A DNA stretch of 64,000 nucleotides from Nibribacter koreensis. GTDB lineage: Bacteria; Bacteroidota; Bacteroidia; Cytophagales; Hymenobacteraceae. Below, one piece after another: positions 1 to 8,372 of the stretch. How positions within the stretch are numbered: position 1 is the stretch's first letter; every line of letters begins with the position of its first letter. Both the position numbers and the translations under genes were made by a program. A model generated the notes under the pieces. It was not told where the DNA came from. It did no database searches and saw nothing but the letters and a program-made list of their open reading frames with translations. The stretch is taken from assembly GCF_039541795.1 (NCBI RefSeq), contig NZ_BAABGX010000003.1, positions 1 through 64,000 of the forward strand. Direction: 5' to 3'.

Positions 1-172
1 GGCTCTTGCTTTTTAACCATGCCCAGGTAAAGGCTCCCCCTTGCTTTTCACACTCCCTAAAGGTAGATTCTCCTACTAACAGTATCTGAATTTGTTTTTC
101 TTATGAATAGAAGTCCTTATTCTTTATAGTTGACCTCTACTTTTATTTAACTTTGTTGGAATTTCCTCATTT
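1..172. other. Left-edge AT-rich spacer, no gene recognised
   Basis: AT-rich sequence without a credible reading frame on either strand. It lies beyond the terminator of the M16-like gene. It may be a spacer or the edge of a gene outside the window; I see no RNA gene or promoter that I could defend. Confidence 0.4.
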
Positions 173-232
173 GATATTTATATAAACAAGAAAGGCTCCG
201 TATACGGAGCCTTTCTTGTTTATATAAATATC
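173..232. terminator. 60-bp perfect palindrome, terminator of the M16-like gene
   Basis: Two 30-nt arms (173-202 and 203-232) are exact reverse complements with no loop. The GC-rich centre (GGCTCCGTATACGGAGCC) is flanked by AAG/CTT and A/T runs. It begins 3 nt past the stop codon of the minus-strand M16-like gene, as expected for an intrinsic terminator that works in both directions. Its length and perfection are unusual. Confidence 0.75.
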
Positions 233-235
233 TCT

Positions 236-1522
236 TTAATTCCCTCCTGCAACTACATACAATAAGTTTTCCTTAGATATATACTTTGCAGCGGTTGCTG
301 AAACTCTTTCTGGTGTCATATCTAAGAAAGATTTAACCAATGCATGATAATGGTCTGGAGCTAACTTTAAGAATACCGTTGATTTATACCTATCAACTTG
401 ATCAAATAGAGTTGCCTCATCAGAGATAAACTTACCGCTTAGGTGCTTTTTCACAGTATGCATTTCATCTTCTGTAACAGGTTCTTGTTTTAACCTATCT
501 AACTCTGTCTCTATTTCAGCAATTGTCTCGTGAGTTTTATCTCCTTTAACTTCAGTGCCAATGGTAAAGGTTGAGCTATGCTCTTTTGTGGATAAGGAAG
601 CATAGATGCCATACGTGTACCCCTTGTCTTCTCTTATATTTTTCATCAGTCTGGATCCAAAATATCCACCCAATAAGTGAGTAGTGAAATACAGGGCTGG
701 AAAATCTTGATGGGAAGGTGATATAACTTCATTGCCAACCCGTAAGGCTGCTTGTAAGGTATTCTTAGTAGTTACTCTCACCAATGATGTGCTGACCGGT
801 TTACTACTTAGTTCTTTGTGTGCTTGGTTAGGTTTTAAGGGGGGTACAGTTTCATGGTGAACTGCCTGTAATATTTGTTCTTTGGCTGAGGGAGATATGT
901 CTCCTGTTAAAAATATATGGCAATCATGTAAATGGTAGTGTAAGGCATGAAAGGCTCTTACCTCCTGCAATGTAACTGCATTTATCTCTTCTTCAGAAAT
1001 GAAAGTTGCGTAGGGATGATTAGCACCATACAGTTTTACTGAATACGCCTCTGATGCCAAATAACCATTTTTTTGCTTATCTACAGATAGTGCTTGATTC
1101 AACCTTTGTTTAAGTAACACCAATTCGTATTCAGGAAAAGAAGGAGCCTGAATGACTTCTAATACTAAAGGAATCAAATCCCCTAGGAATTTTGACAGAC
1201 AGTATAAGGTAACCGTAGATCTATCAAATCCATGGGATACATCTAAGGTTGCCCCGTAGAAGTCAGCCATTTCTGCAATTTGTCTGGCTGTTCTAGTAAT
1301 GGTCCCTTCTAACAACATTTTTGCTGTTAGTGATGCTATTGCGGGTTTAGGTTGAAACCACTTACCCGCTTTAAACACAAATTCAACCCGTGCTATGGGT
1401 TGAATTGTGTTATGAGCGATATGTATAACCGTACCAGAGTTGGTTGTAATTACCTCTGGGATGAGTAAAGGAATATCAGCTGTGTCAAGAATACCTGGTG
1501 CTACCGTACGATTCAAACTCAT
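236..1522 (-). CDS. M16 family peptidase homologue, metal site lost (pseudoprotease)
   Basis: A 428-residue protein with the two-lobed M16 (pitrilysin/processing-peptidase) fold. The family zinc motif HxxEH should lie near residue 64, but the sequence there reads S64-L-T-A-K68 before MLLEGT, so every metal and catalytic residue is missing. The second-lobe R/Y substrate-binding motif is kept (NIREDKGYTYG, about residue 297). That combination is typical of the non-catalytic subunit of heterodimeric bacterial M16 proteases, whose partner is often adjacent. No partner is encoded in this window; the gene instead follows porV by 9 bp, suggesting co-transcription with porU-porV. No signal peptide is evident. 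The gene is more AT-rich than most of the window. Fold assignment is firm; the link to T9SS is inference from position. Confidence 0.8.
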   Translation of the reverse strand: MSLNRTVAPGILDTADIPLLIPEVITTNSGTVIHIAHNTIQPIARVEFVFKAGKWFQPKPAIASLTAKMLLEGTITRTARQIAEMADFYGATLDVSHGFDRSTVTLYCLSKFLGDLIPLVLEVIQAPSFPEYELVLLKQRLNQALSVDKQKNGYLASEAYSVKLYGANHPYATFISEEEINAVTLQEVRAFHALHYHLHDCHIFLTGDISPSAKEQILQAVHHETVPPLKPNQAHKELSSKPVSTSLVRVTTKNTLQAALRVGNEVISPSHQDFPALYFTTHLLGGYFGSRLMKNIREDKGYTYGIYASLSTKEHSSTFTIGTEVKGDKTHETIAEIETELDRLKQEPVTEDEMHTVKKHLSGKFISDEATLFDQVDRYKSTVFLKLAPDHYHALVKSFLDMTPERVSATAAKYISKENLLYVVAGGN

Positions 1523-1531
1523 ATAAAATTA

Positions 1532-2689
1532 TTATTGCCCGTCAAACTTGAAATGTAAAGAGAATCTCAAAGTTTTAGATAATGGGTTATTCTGCTCATT
1601 TGGAATTAAGTAAGCCGCATCAAGTCCAAATTGTTGGTATCTGATACCTAATCCCATTGATAGATATTTTCTGCCGCCTTTTAACTCGTTTTCAAAAAAG
1701 TAACCAGCGCGGGCCGCAAAGGTATTATCATACCAATACTCTAAACCAGTAGATAGAGTGATTTCTTTAAACTCTTCACTTGCACCACCTGGGGCATCAT
1801 TAAATGATTTAAAAATTCCAGCAAAGACATTGGTCTGGTCATTGGAAGAGGCGTCCTCTGGCGCAGAATATGGCACTAAGAGCTTGTTCCCATCAATGGC
1901 TAAGGTGATTTTGTTGTAAGGATCCATCTCCATGGTCAAGGCCGTTCCTAAGCGTAAATTAGTAGGCAGAAAGTCTTTTCTTCCGGCAGTGCTATAAGAG
2001 ATTTTGGCGCCTAGGTTAGAGATGTTACCACCCAACGCTAGGTTAACATTTTTACTCCCTATGCTCAAATCTCTTGTATAATAGATACCCAAATCAACAG
2101 CGGCAGAGTTGCCAGGTTGTGACTCATAGTTACCGCTTGGATTCACTACATTGGTGTTGCCAGCCAAGTTGGAACGAATATATCGAGCTCCTACGCCCAA
2201 GCTCAAGTTTTCACTAAGCTTTTGGCCATAAGACACGCTTACTGCATATTCCTTTGGGTTAAAGGGTTGCTGGTCTGTGCCCGTTTGTGAAAACACAATT
2301 TCACCTAGGTCAAAATACATCAAGGAAACAGCGATGGAGGAATTAGGCGTCAGCCTTTTGTGACCTGACAGGTAGGCCAAGTACATATCATTGACAATTT
2401 CTTTTAACCAAGGAGTGTAGGACAAAGAAGCTTCAAAATCAGACTCTAGAAAGCCCAGTTTAGCTGGGTTCCAGTAAGGGCTGTTGGCGTCTGGAGAAGT
2501 GGCCACGCCGGCATCACCCATGGCCGCTGCTCTGGCATCTGGCGCTACTAACAAGACTGGCACCGCGGTGGTAATTGGGCGGTAATTTTCTACATTCTGA
2601 CCAATTGAATTTTGACCCAACACAGTTAGGCCAGACGTGGCCACTAGTAGAAAACAAAGCAAGGTAGACCTGAGCATGGTATGGTTCAT
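1532..2689 (-). CDS. porV: T9SS outer membrane protein PorV
   Basis: A 385-residue outer-membrane beta-barrel of the PorV/LptO (FadL-like) family. In type IX secretion PorV acts as a shuttle that carries substrates from the SprA translocon to the PorU sortase. An N-terminal signal peptide ends around GLTVLGQ. The mature start contains the family signature ARAAAMGDAGVA followed by SPYWNPAKLGF, and the C-terminus ends in barrel strands (SLHFKFDGQ). The start is ATG at 2689; an ATG four codons later is also possible. It lies 28 bp downstream of porU and 9 bp upstream of the M16-like gene in one minus-strand unit. The porU-porV pairing is conserved in Bacteroidota. Confidence 0.93.
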   Translation of the reverse strand: MNHTMLRSTLLCFLLVATSGLTVLGQNSIGQNVENYRPITTAVPVLLVAPDARAAAMGDAGVATSPDANSPYWNPAKLGFLESDFEASLSYTPWLKEIVNDMYLAYLSGHKRLTPNSSIAVSLMYFDLGEIVFSQTGTDQQPFNPKEYAVSVSYGQKLSENLSLGVGARYIRSNLAGNTNVVNPSGNYESQPGNSAAVDLGIYYTRDLSIGSKNVNLALGGNISNLGAKISYSTAGRKDFLPTNLRLGTALTMEMDPYNKITLAIDGNKLLVPYSAPEDASSNDQTNVFAGIFKSFNDAPGGASEEFKEITLSTGLEYWYDNTFAARAGYFFENELKGGRKYLSMGLGIRYQQFGLDAAYLIPNEQNNPLSKTLRFSLHFKFDGQ

Positions 2690-2717
2690 GTGGTATAGAT
2701 TGGTATAGCGTAGGTGG

Positions 2718-5700
2718 TTATTTCAGTAAGACTAATTTTTCAAACGTAGAGGTAGAAGACCCGTCTACACGAGAACGGACATTCACCTTATAAATATATA
2801 CTCCTTTCCCTAATTTACCATTATAATCATCTCTGCCATCCCATGTAAGGTCAGAAAAATGACTGCTTCCGGTGCTGGTGCCATGGAGCGTCTTCACTAA
2901 TATACCTGATACGGTAAATATTTGAATAAGTATATCTAATTCCTGACCACTCCTATTGTGATCAAAATGGAAAGTAGTCTTCTCTAAAAACGGATTGGGG
3001 ATGTTAAAAACATGGTCTAGTGCTAACTTCTCTGTAGAAGCAACAATAAACTCTATACGAGCCAGCGCAGAATTGTTATGCGTGTCCCAAGCTTTCAATT
3101 GCAGGGAATGCGGCCCCGGTGACAGATTCTTTAAAGAGTAACGGACCTTGCCAGATTGGTAGCTGTCAAGATCTGCGGTGTAAAAATCATTTAGTACCAA
3201 TGGGTCAGAGGTTTTGTCATCCAGAATAGCCGTTATCTCATGGCCAATCCCCGCGCCGGCCGTGTTGATGCCATTCTCATCAGAGAGGTGAGCCAAGAGC
3301 ACAGCATTGCTCCCCGTCGTCCCACCAGACACAAATGACTCGTCATTCATATACAACTGAATCTGCGGTATGGAATTGTCTGCTGCCACCTGAGCATCTG
3401 CTCCGCCCACTGGCACAAAAGATGCTCCGTTGCCATCTGTAGTAGAAGATAAGGCATAGAGGTGCACCTTGCCCTGACCAATCTGATAATTGATGTCCTT
3501 AGGCACGACAAAGGTGATTTGAAACAGTCCATTCTGTACGCTGGCAATGCCGTCATAAAGAAGATTATCCCGTATGGTTACCTTCCTGACAGGGTCTTGA
3601 TCGCCTAGGGTAGAGATAGTATTGGGCTTGTCATACACAGACACATGCACCTTGCCTTGAAAAGCCTGTGCAATTTGACCTTGTGCATCTGTTACCTGCC
3701 CTTGCAACACCACCTTAGACAGTGCATGTAAAGTGTCTGTAGTGGCGGTAGAAGCGGGCTTGCCGTTTACGTGCGTAACCGCCACAGTTAAGGCCGGATA
3801 CGCCAGTCGCATGGTAGGGTCTCCCAGCAACGCGAAGTTGCGGTTATTTACCTGTGACAAGCTGTTGTTTTTGGTATAGCGCGTCAGGTATCCTAAAGTA
3901 GGCATGGCACCAGAGGCCAACGGCGTAAAGGCAGCCTGAAAGAAACTGATATTCAGTTTACGGTTACCATCAGAATACACTGGCCGCGTGGTGGTCAATA
4001 AGCCCACGGCACCGCCCCCAGGGTGTAGTAAGGCTGTCTCTGCGCCTGAGTTTCTTCTGGGGTCATCATAGCGGCCAATCTCACAAGTAGCGGTGAGCAG
4101 AAACGTCAGCTTGTCAGGGTTCTTCCAGGCCAGAATCTCATTGATGGTTAGAATCTGTTCATCAGCCAGACTTACCTCGTTCCCATGCCCCGTATAATTC
4201 ACAAGCAAAGCCCCCTTTTCAATGGCATCCTGTAAGGCCTTGTTAGTAGCTGGTGAACGCTTGCCATTAGGCACAGATATTTGCGGATACAAATCCAAGT
4301 ACAGTTTCTGTGAAAGATATGCCGGATGGTTCTTCTCCACGTAGGCAGACAGGTTCTCCGCATCCCCTAAATGTTCGTTTACCTCGCCGTCATCTGCCAG
4401 GAACACTAAGCGGTTGCGCCAGTTGCCCTTAGAAGCCTCGCTTTCATATTTTAGAATCTTATCTACCAATAAATCAGCCTCGGCAGATGTCTTGGCCGGC
4501 AAGCGCCCTATGCCAATATCCAACATTTCTTGGGCAGAGAAATTGGTCTCAGACCATTCTCCCTCATGTGCGTCCAGTAACCCGAAGTAATCGTCTGAAG
4601 AATAGGAAAACACCGGATGCAACGATTCTCTGGACTGGTAAATAGGTACAAGATGCGCCGAAGCGTTGATTCTAAACCTTGGGTCATAGCTGGCGTCTCC
4701 CAGCAACAACAGATTCAGTTGTTGCTCACCCTGCTTCTGGCTGCGGTCATACAGCATCTTCATGAAATCCCGGATAGCCGTCCAATCCCGCTGTCCCGAG
4801 GCGAATTCCTCAAACACCTGCGGCAAGGACACTACTTCTACTTGTAAGCCGTTGCGCGACCTTCTGTGCGCAGCCAGGCGTTGCGCTTGGGGCAAGAAGG
4901 CAGGCGGCGCCAGAATCACCAAATCCAAATCGCCGGCCGTGTTCAAGCTGTGCAGATTCTGATTAGCCACCTTCCCAATGAAGGCAGGAGCCGGGAAGCT
5001 GTTGCCGGTAAATGCAATGAACTCCCGCAACTCTGTGCTGGTGGCCGAAAACTGACCACCGGCAAACACCTGCTGCACCGGTTCTGTCACATTGGTCACA
5101 TCCCAGATTTGTGCCGAGGCAGGTACATTCCCAATTTGATACGTAGTGACGGGCTGTTGTAAACTGGCCATTGACCGGAAGGTAGTTTGCGAGCCGTACA
5201 ACTTCAACTGCCGCTGCGCAAACAAAGAAAAGTAATTCAAGTAGCCCACCGCTGAAGAGCTTCTGCCTGGCTGAAAGGCATATGAAACCGCCAACTCTCC
5301 AGAATAAGCGAGGCTGTTAAGGTTCTGAACAAAGGTTTTAGAGTTATTGAAGCCAGCGTCATGGTAGGGGTCACCCGCGTCATAGCCCTGCATGAAATGC
5401 TCACCCAATACTGAACCGTTCAAAGAGACTTTAAACGAAGAGGTTTCTGGGGAGCTACCCATCACGGCAGAGGAGAGATAAAGCAGGCTGCTCGGTACCA
5501 AATCAGACGCAGAAAAAGTGAATGGGTTCTGTTGGGTAAACGCATTAAACTCTTCCCCGTACCACTCCCTACCCGATTGAATCATGTTCTTGCTGTCCAC
5601 CTCATGGTGCCACCGCTCGTCAAAGCTGGACACCACAGGATATGAGCCGGGCACAGAAACTCTGGAAGCCACCCGTTTTCCCTCTGTGGGCCCAACCGTT

Positions 5701-6575
5701 AAGTAGTAATAGGTGGTGTCACTGAACAGGTTTTTGGAATGGACAAAAGGTGCCCCGCCGGCTGTGCTCACTGCCCAGGTGCTGGGTCCTTGTCCATAGA
5801 AAAGAAGGTAATCATTGGCATCAAAGGCGCCGTCCTGCTGGCCTTCTACCCAGATGGCATTCTCCGTCAAGTCATCGGGTCTGGGGGCGCTGTTGGCTTG
5901 GGGTAACATGCCGCCGCCGTTGCCAAAGAGCCGCAAGAATCTGGGGTTGAGGTTCTGCACGTTCACGCCCATGCTCTGCAAGGCGGCGCGGTCTAGTTTG
6001 TACATACCCGTAGCCGGTACGCCAATCTTAAACCACTCGCCAGAACTCAACACAGACCGCGTTACATTTCCTCTCAAAGGTTGAGGAACCGCACCGCCTG
6101 TTTTTCTGCTAGCTGGGGCTGGAGGACTACCCGCTCTATACCTGTAACTAAACTTCACCAATAGCTCCACCGCCCCGGTCTGCGCATTCAACCTATACGG
6201 CTGAAAAGAAACGGTGCTAATAGTCTGTCTATTGGAGGTACCCGTGCTTACCTGCGGCGTGATGTCCGTTTTTAGGCTGTTTTTAGGAAAAGAGCCCAAA
6301 AACGAAGAGGGCAGGGACGTAAATTCCTGATGCGTGAATTCAACCGAGGAGACGGCAACACCGGGAATAGTAAAATCATAAAAAGGAAGCGCTCCCGGTT
6401 GACTGTAGGAGGCTTCCTCAAAGGTTGGATGCGTAGAAATAGATTTGCCTGTAGTACCAGTGGCAGGTGTTGAACGCCAGGTAATGGTACGGGGCTCCTC
6501 CTGTTGGGCAAAAACAGCCGCAGCAGGAAACACCCAAAGGCAAAGGCCTATCAGTAGGTTTCTAAACAGGTGCAT
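2718..6575 (-). CDS. porU: T9SS sortase/signal peptidase PorU (gingipain-like C25)
   Basis: About 1285 residues. PorU is the cell-surface cysteine protease that removes C-terminal sorting domains of T9SS cargo and attaches the cargo to A-LPS. A signal peptide follows M1 (hydrophobic LLIGLCLWVFPAAAVFAQ). The C25 catalytic dyad is visible as His797 in NYTGHGN and Cys831 in TATCEIGRYDDP. The C-terminal part is beta-sandwich material ending in a FlgD-like segment (IPNPFLEKTTFHF, WDGRDDYNGK). I chose the ATG at 6575 because the upstream in-frame alternative at 6608 is GTG and would precede the signal peptide by 11 residues. Residues about 91-103 (FLGSFPKNSLKT) are encoded by a copy of the 38-bp palindromic repeat, in the pro-region ahead of the protease domain. 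porV follows after 28 bp. Confidence 0.93.
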   Translation of the reverse strand: MHLFRNLLIGLCLWVFPAAAVFAQQEEPRTITWRSTPATGTTGKSISTHPTFEEASYSQPGALPFYDFTIPGVAVSSVEFTHQEFTSLPSSFLGSFPKNSLKTDITPQVSTGTSNRQTISTVSFQPYRLNAQTGAVELLVKFSYRYRAGSPPAPASRKTGGAVPQPLRGNVTRSVLSSGEWFKIGVPATGMYKLDRAALQSMGVNVQNLNPRFLRLFGNGGGMLPQANSAPRPDDLTENAIWVEGQQDGAFDANDYLLFYGQGPSTWAVSTAGGAPFVHSKNLFSDTTYYYLTVGPTEGKRVASRVSVPGSYPVVSSFDERWHHEVDSKNMIQSGREWYGEEFNAFTQQNPFTFSASDLVPSSLLYLSSAVMGSSPETSSFKVSLNGSVLGEHFMQGYDAGDPYHDAGFNNSKTFVQNLNSLAYSGELAVSYAFQPGRSSSAVGYLNYFSLFAQRQLKLYGSQTTFRSMASLQQPVTTYQIGNVPASAQIWDVTNVTEPVQQVFAGGQFSATSTELREFIAFTGNSFPAPAFIGKVANQNLHSLNTAGDLDLVILAPPAFLPQAQRLAAHRRSRNGLQVEVVSLPQVFEEFASGQRDWTAIRDFMKMLYDRSQKQGEQQLNLLLLGDASYDPRFRINASAHLVPIYQSRESLHPVFSYSSDDYFGLLDAHEGEWSETNFSAQEMLDIGIGRLPAKTSAEADLLVDKILKYESEASKGNWRNRLVFLADDGEVNEHLGDAENLSAYVEKNHPAYLSQKLYLDLYPQISVPNGKRSPATNKALQDAIEKGALLVNYTGHGNEVSLADEQILTINEILAWKNPDKLTFLLTATCEIGRYDDPRRNSGAETALLHPGGGAVGLLTTTRPVYSDGNRKLNISFFQAAFTPLASGAMPTLGYLTRYTKNNSLSQVNNRNFALLGDPTMRLAYPALTVAVTHVNGKPASTATTDTLHALSKVVLQGQVTDAQGQIAQAFQGKVHVSVYDKPNTISTLGDQDPVRKVTIRDNLLYDGIASVQNGLFQITFVVPKDINYQIGQGKVHLYALSSTTDGNGASFVPVGGADAQVAADNSIPQIQLYMNDESFVSGGTTGSNAVLLAHLSDENGINTAGAGIGHEITAILDDKTSDPLVLNDFYTADLDSYQSGKVRYSLKNLSPGPHSLQLKAWDTHNNSALARIEFIVASTEKLALDHVFNIPNPFLEKTTFHFDHNRSGQELDILIQIFTVSGILVKTLHGTSTGSSHFSDLTWDGRDDYNGKLGKGVYIYKVNVRSRVDGSSTSTFEKLVLLK
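6267..6304. repeat. 38-bp palindromic repeat copy 1, inside porU
   Basis: Both ends (CGTTTTT and AAAAACG) and the core are retained, but the arms are imperfect. This copy lies wholly within porU and is read through in frame as FLGSFPKNSLKT on the minus strand. Confidence 0.85.
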
Positions 6576-6664
6576 GTACGCGGGGTAAAGGTATTCACTC
6601 CGCAACACAGCCCATATAGCATAGGTTCAGCCAGATAGGGGCGTTTGGCAACAGAACGGTCTGC

Positions 6665-6916
6665 TTAGTTTGCTGTGAGACGGTAAGAAAACGACTCCAT
6701 AATCATGTTGGCCAACAACTTCTTGCAGGCCTCTTCTACTTTCTGGGCGGCGGCCGCCTCGTCCTGCGCCTCAAGTTGCAGTTTAATGTGCTTTCCAATG
6801 CGCACATCAGACACTTGCTCCAGTCCCAAATGCTCCAGTCCCAGCATCACGGCTTTTCCTTGAGGGTCTAATAATTCAGCATGAGGCATGATGTCAATCT
6901 CGGCAGTGAATTTCAT
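6665..6916 (-). CDS. purS: Phosphoribosylformylglycinamidine synthase subunit PurS
   Basis: An 83-residue protein of the PurS family, the small subunit that bridges PurQ and the short form of PurL in purine synthesis (FGAR to FGAM, cytoplasm). Recognisable features are the opening FTAEIDIMPHAELLDPQGKA, then VSDVRIGKHIKL and the C-terminal CKKLLANMIMESFSY. Length is normal for the family. Its ATG overlaps the stop of pssA by 4 nt (ATGA), so translation is probably coupled. PurQ is encoded separately at about 13 kb in the same window. No terminator is evident between it and porU. Confidence 0.92.
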   Translation of the reverse strand: MKFTAEIDIMPHAELLDPQGKAVMLGLEHLGLEQVSDVRIGKHIKLQLEAQDEAAAAQKVEEACKKLLANMIMESFSYRLTAN

Positions 6917-7620
6917 ATAGAAGAAGGTTTTATGAGCGATAACAAAATGTATAGGGCCACCAGCAAAGGAACCGCGGTAAAGTTAAGCCAAGCCAGCAAC
7001 ACTATGGTCAAGATCATGAAGATAAAACGGATCTGGTTGCCTTCCCACTTAAGGTTCTTGAACTTGAGCGCAAACAGCGGCAGCTCAGATATAAGCAGGA
7101 AAGAAAACAGCACGGTGATGCCCAGCAAGAACCAAGGATTCAAGATGATGGGCGTGAGGCCGTAGGTGTCAAAGGCCAGGATCAACGGAAAGCTCACTAT
7201 GAGCATGGTGGTGGTAGGCGTAGGCACCCCAATAAACGAATCTGTCTGGCGCGTATCTAGGTTGAACTTGGCCAGACGCAGGGCAGAGAAAACCGTCAAG
7301 ATAAAACCAGCAAAAGGCAACAACGTGTCCAAGGTGAGCCCAAAGTAGCCGGACTGCACGCTTTTCTCCAGCAGCTTGAACATGACCATGCCCGGCACCA
7401 CGCCAAAAGACACCATGTCTGCCAGAGAGTCTAGCTGCTTGCCAATCTCTGAGTGCACATGCAAGATGCGCGCCACCATGCCGTCCCAGAAATCAAAGAA
7501 CACCGCCAGGGCTACCAGATAGGCGGCGCCCACTAACTGCCCCTGAAAAACAAACGTGATGGCCAGACAGCCGCAGAGCAGGTTCAGGCAGGTGATAAAG
7601 TTAGGAAGGTGTTTTTTCAT
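6913..7620 (-). CDS. pssA: CDP-diacylglycerol--serine O-phosphatidyltransferase
   Basis: A 235-residue multi-pass inner-membrane enzyme that makes phosphatidylserine, the precursor of phosphatidylethanolamine. The CDP-alcohol phosphotransferase motif is complete: D43-F-W-D46-G-M-V-A-R51, then G60, D64 and D68. Hydrophobic segments fill the rest. It belongs to the subtype II PssA found in Bacillus and Bacteroidota rather than the E. coli phospholipase-D type. The stop overlaps the purS start by 4 nt. A palindromic repeat (7640-7677) separates its start from the upstream MBL-fold gene. Confidence 0.92.
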   Translation of the reverse strand: MKKHLPNFITCLNLLCGCLAITFVFQGQLVGAAYLVALAVFFDFWDGMVARILHVHSEIGKQLDSLADMVSFGVVPGMVMFKLLEKSVQSGYFGLTLDTLLPFAGFILTVFSALRLAKFNLDTRQTDSFIGVPTPTTTMLIVSFPLILAFDTYGLTPIILNPWFLLGITVLFSFLLISELPLFALKFKNLKWEGNQIRFIFMILTIVLLAWLNFTAVPLLVALYILLSLIKPSSI

Positions 7621-7639
7621 GTGATGAATGGCTGGTGGT

Positions 7640-7677
7640 CGTTTTTGGCTTGTTTTCCAGAAACTAGGTCAAAAACG
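7640..7677. repeat. 38-bp palindromic repeat copy 2, overlaps end of MBL-fold gene
   Basis: The copy reads CGTTTTTGGCTTG...AAAAACG with a few arm mismatches. Its right half encodes the last residues and the stop of the minus-strand MBL-fold gene (7664), while its left end is 20 bp from the pssA start. Confidence 0.88.
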
Positions 7678-8299
7678 GATTATGCCTTTTCTCTTCGCCA
7701 ATGGTGGTGCTTGGGCCGTGTCCTGGATGTACCGTCACATCATCAGGTAACGTGAAGAGTTTGGTTTTTATGCTTTGGATGAGCGTCTCGTAGTTTCCGC
7801 CGGGCAAGTCTGTGCGGCCAATGCTGCGCTGGAAAAGCACATCACCGCCAATCAGGTTCTTGGAGGCTTCGTGGTAGAATACCACGTGCCCCGGCGCATG
7901 GCCCGGCGCAAAAATCACGTCCAGTTCCGTATCGCCAAATGTTACCGCTTCGCCTTCCTTCAAGAATTTCTCGGGTAGCTGCTCTGCGTACATAGGAAAA
8001 CCATAGGCGGCAGAATAGGTAGGCACGGCGCGCAGAACAGATAAATCGTCCTCATGAATCTCTAACGGCACGCCGTAGGTGTCTGCCACAAACTTGTTGC
8101 CCAGCACGTGGTCAATGTGGCAATGGGTGTTGAGCAAGCGTACCACTTTCAACCCCTCAGTCTGGATGAAATCCTTTAGTTGTTTTTCCTCTTGGGCGTT
8201 GGAACAGCCGGGGTCAATCACCACGCATTCTTTGGTGGCATCATACAACACGTAGGTGTTCTCAGAGAAAGGATTAAACGTAAAGCTCTTGATTTGCAT
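7664..8299 (-). CDS. MBL-fold metallohydrolase, glyoxalase II-like
   Basis: A 211-residue cytoplasmic metallo-beta-lactamase-fold hydrolase. The binuclear metal motif is T58-H-C-H-I-D-H64, with further ligands at His134 (APGHAPGH), Asp153 (IGGDVLF) and His194 (VHPGHGP). Size and motifs fit the YcbL/GloB-like group that hydrolyses thioesters such as S-lactoylglutathione; the real substrate cannot be told from sequence. The C-terminal residues PFLT and the stop codon come from palindromic repeat copy 2, so the native C-terminus may have been altered. It diverges from the FAD oxidoreductase gene with a 73-bp spacer. Confidence 0.88.
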   Translation of the reverse strand: MQIKSFTFNPFSENTYVLYDATKECVVIDPGCSNAQEEKQLKDFIQTEGLKVVRLLNTHCHIDHVLGNKFVADTYGVPLEIHEDDLSVLRAVPTYSAAYGFPMYAEQLPEKFLKEGEAVTFGDTELDVIFAPGHAPGHVVFYHEASKNLIGGDVLFQRSIGRTDLPGGNYETLIQSIKTKLFTLPDDVTVHPGHGPSTTIGEEKRHNPFLT

Positions 8300-8372
8300 A
8301 ACAGAAGGTGCCTGCGCACATTTTGAAGGGGCTAAGTTACAGATTTCAGCGGCACAAGCCGTACCTTGGCAT

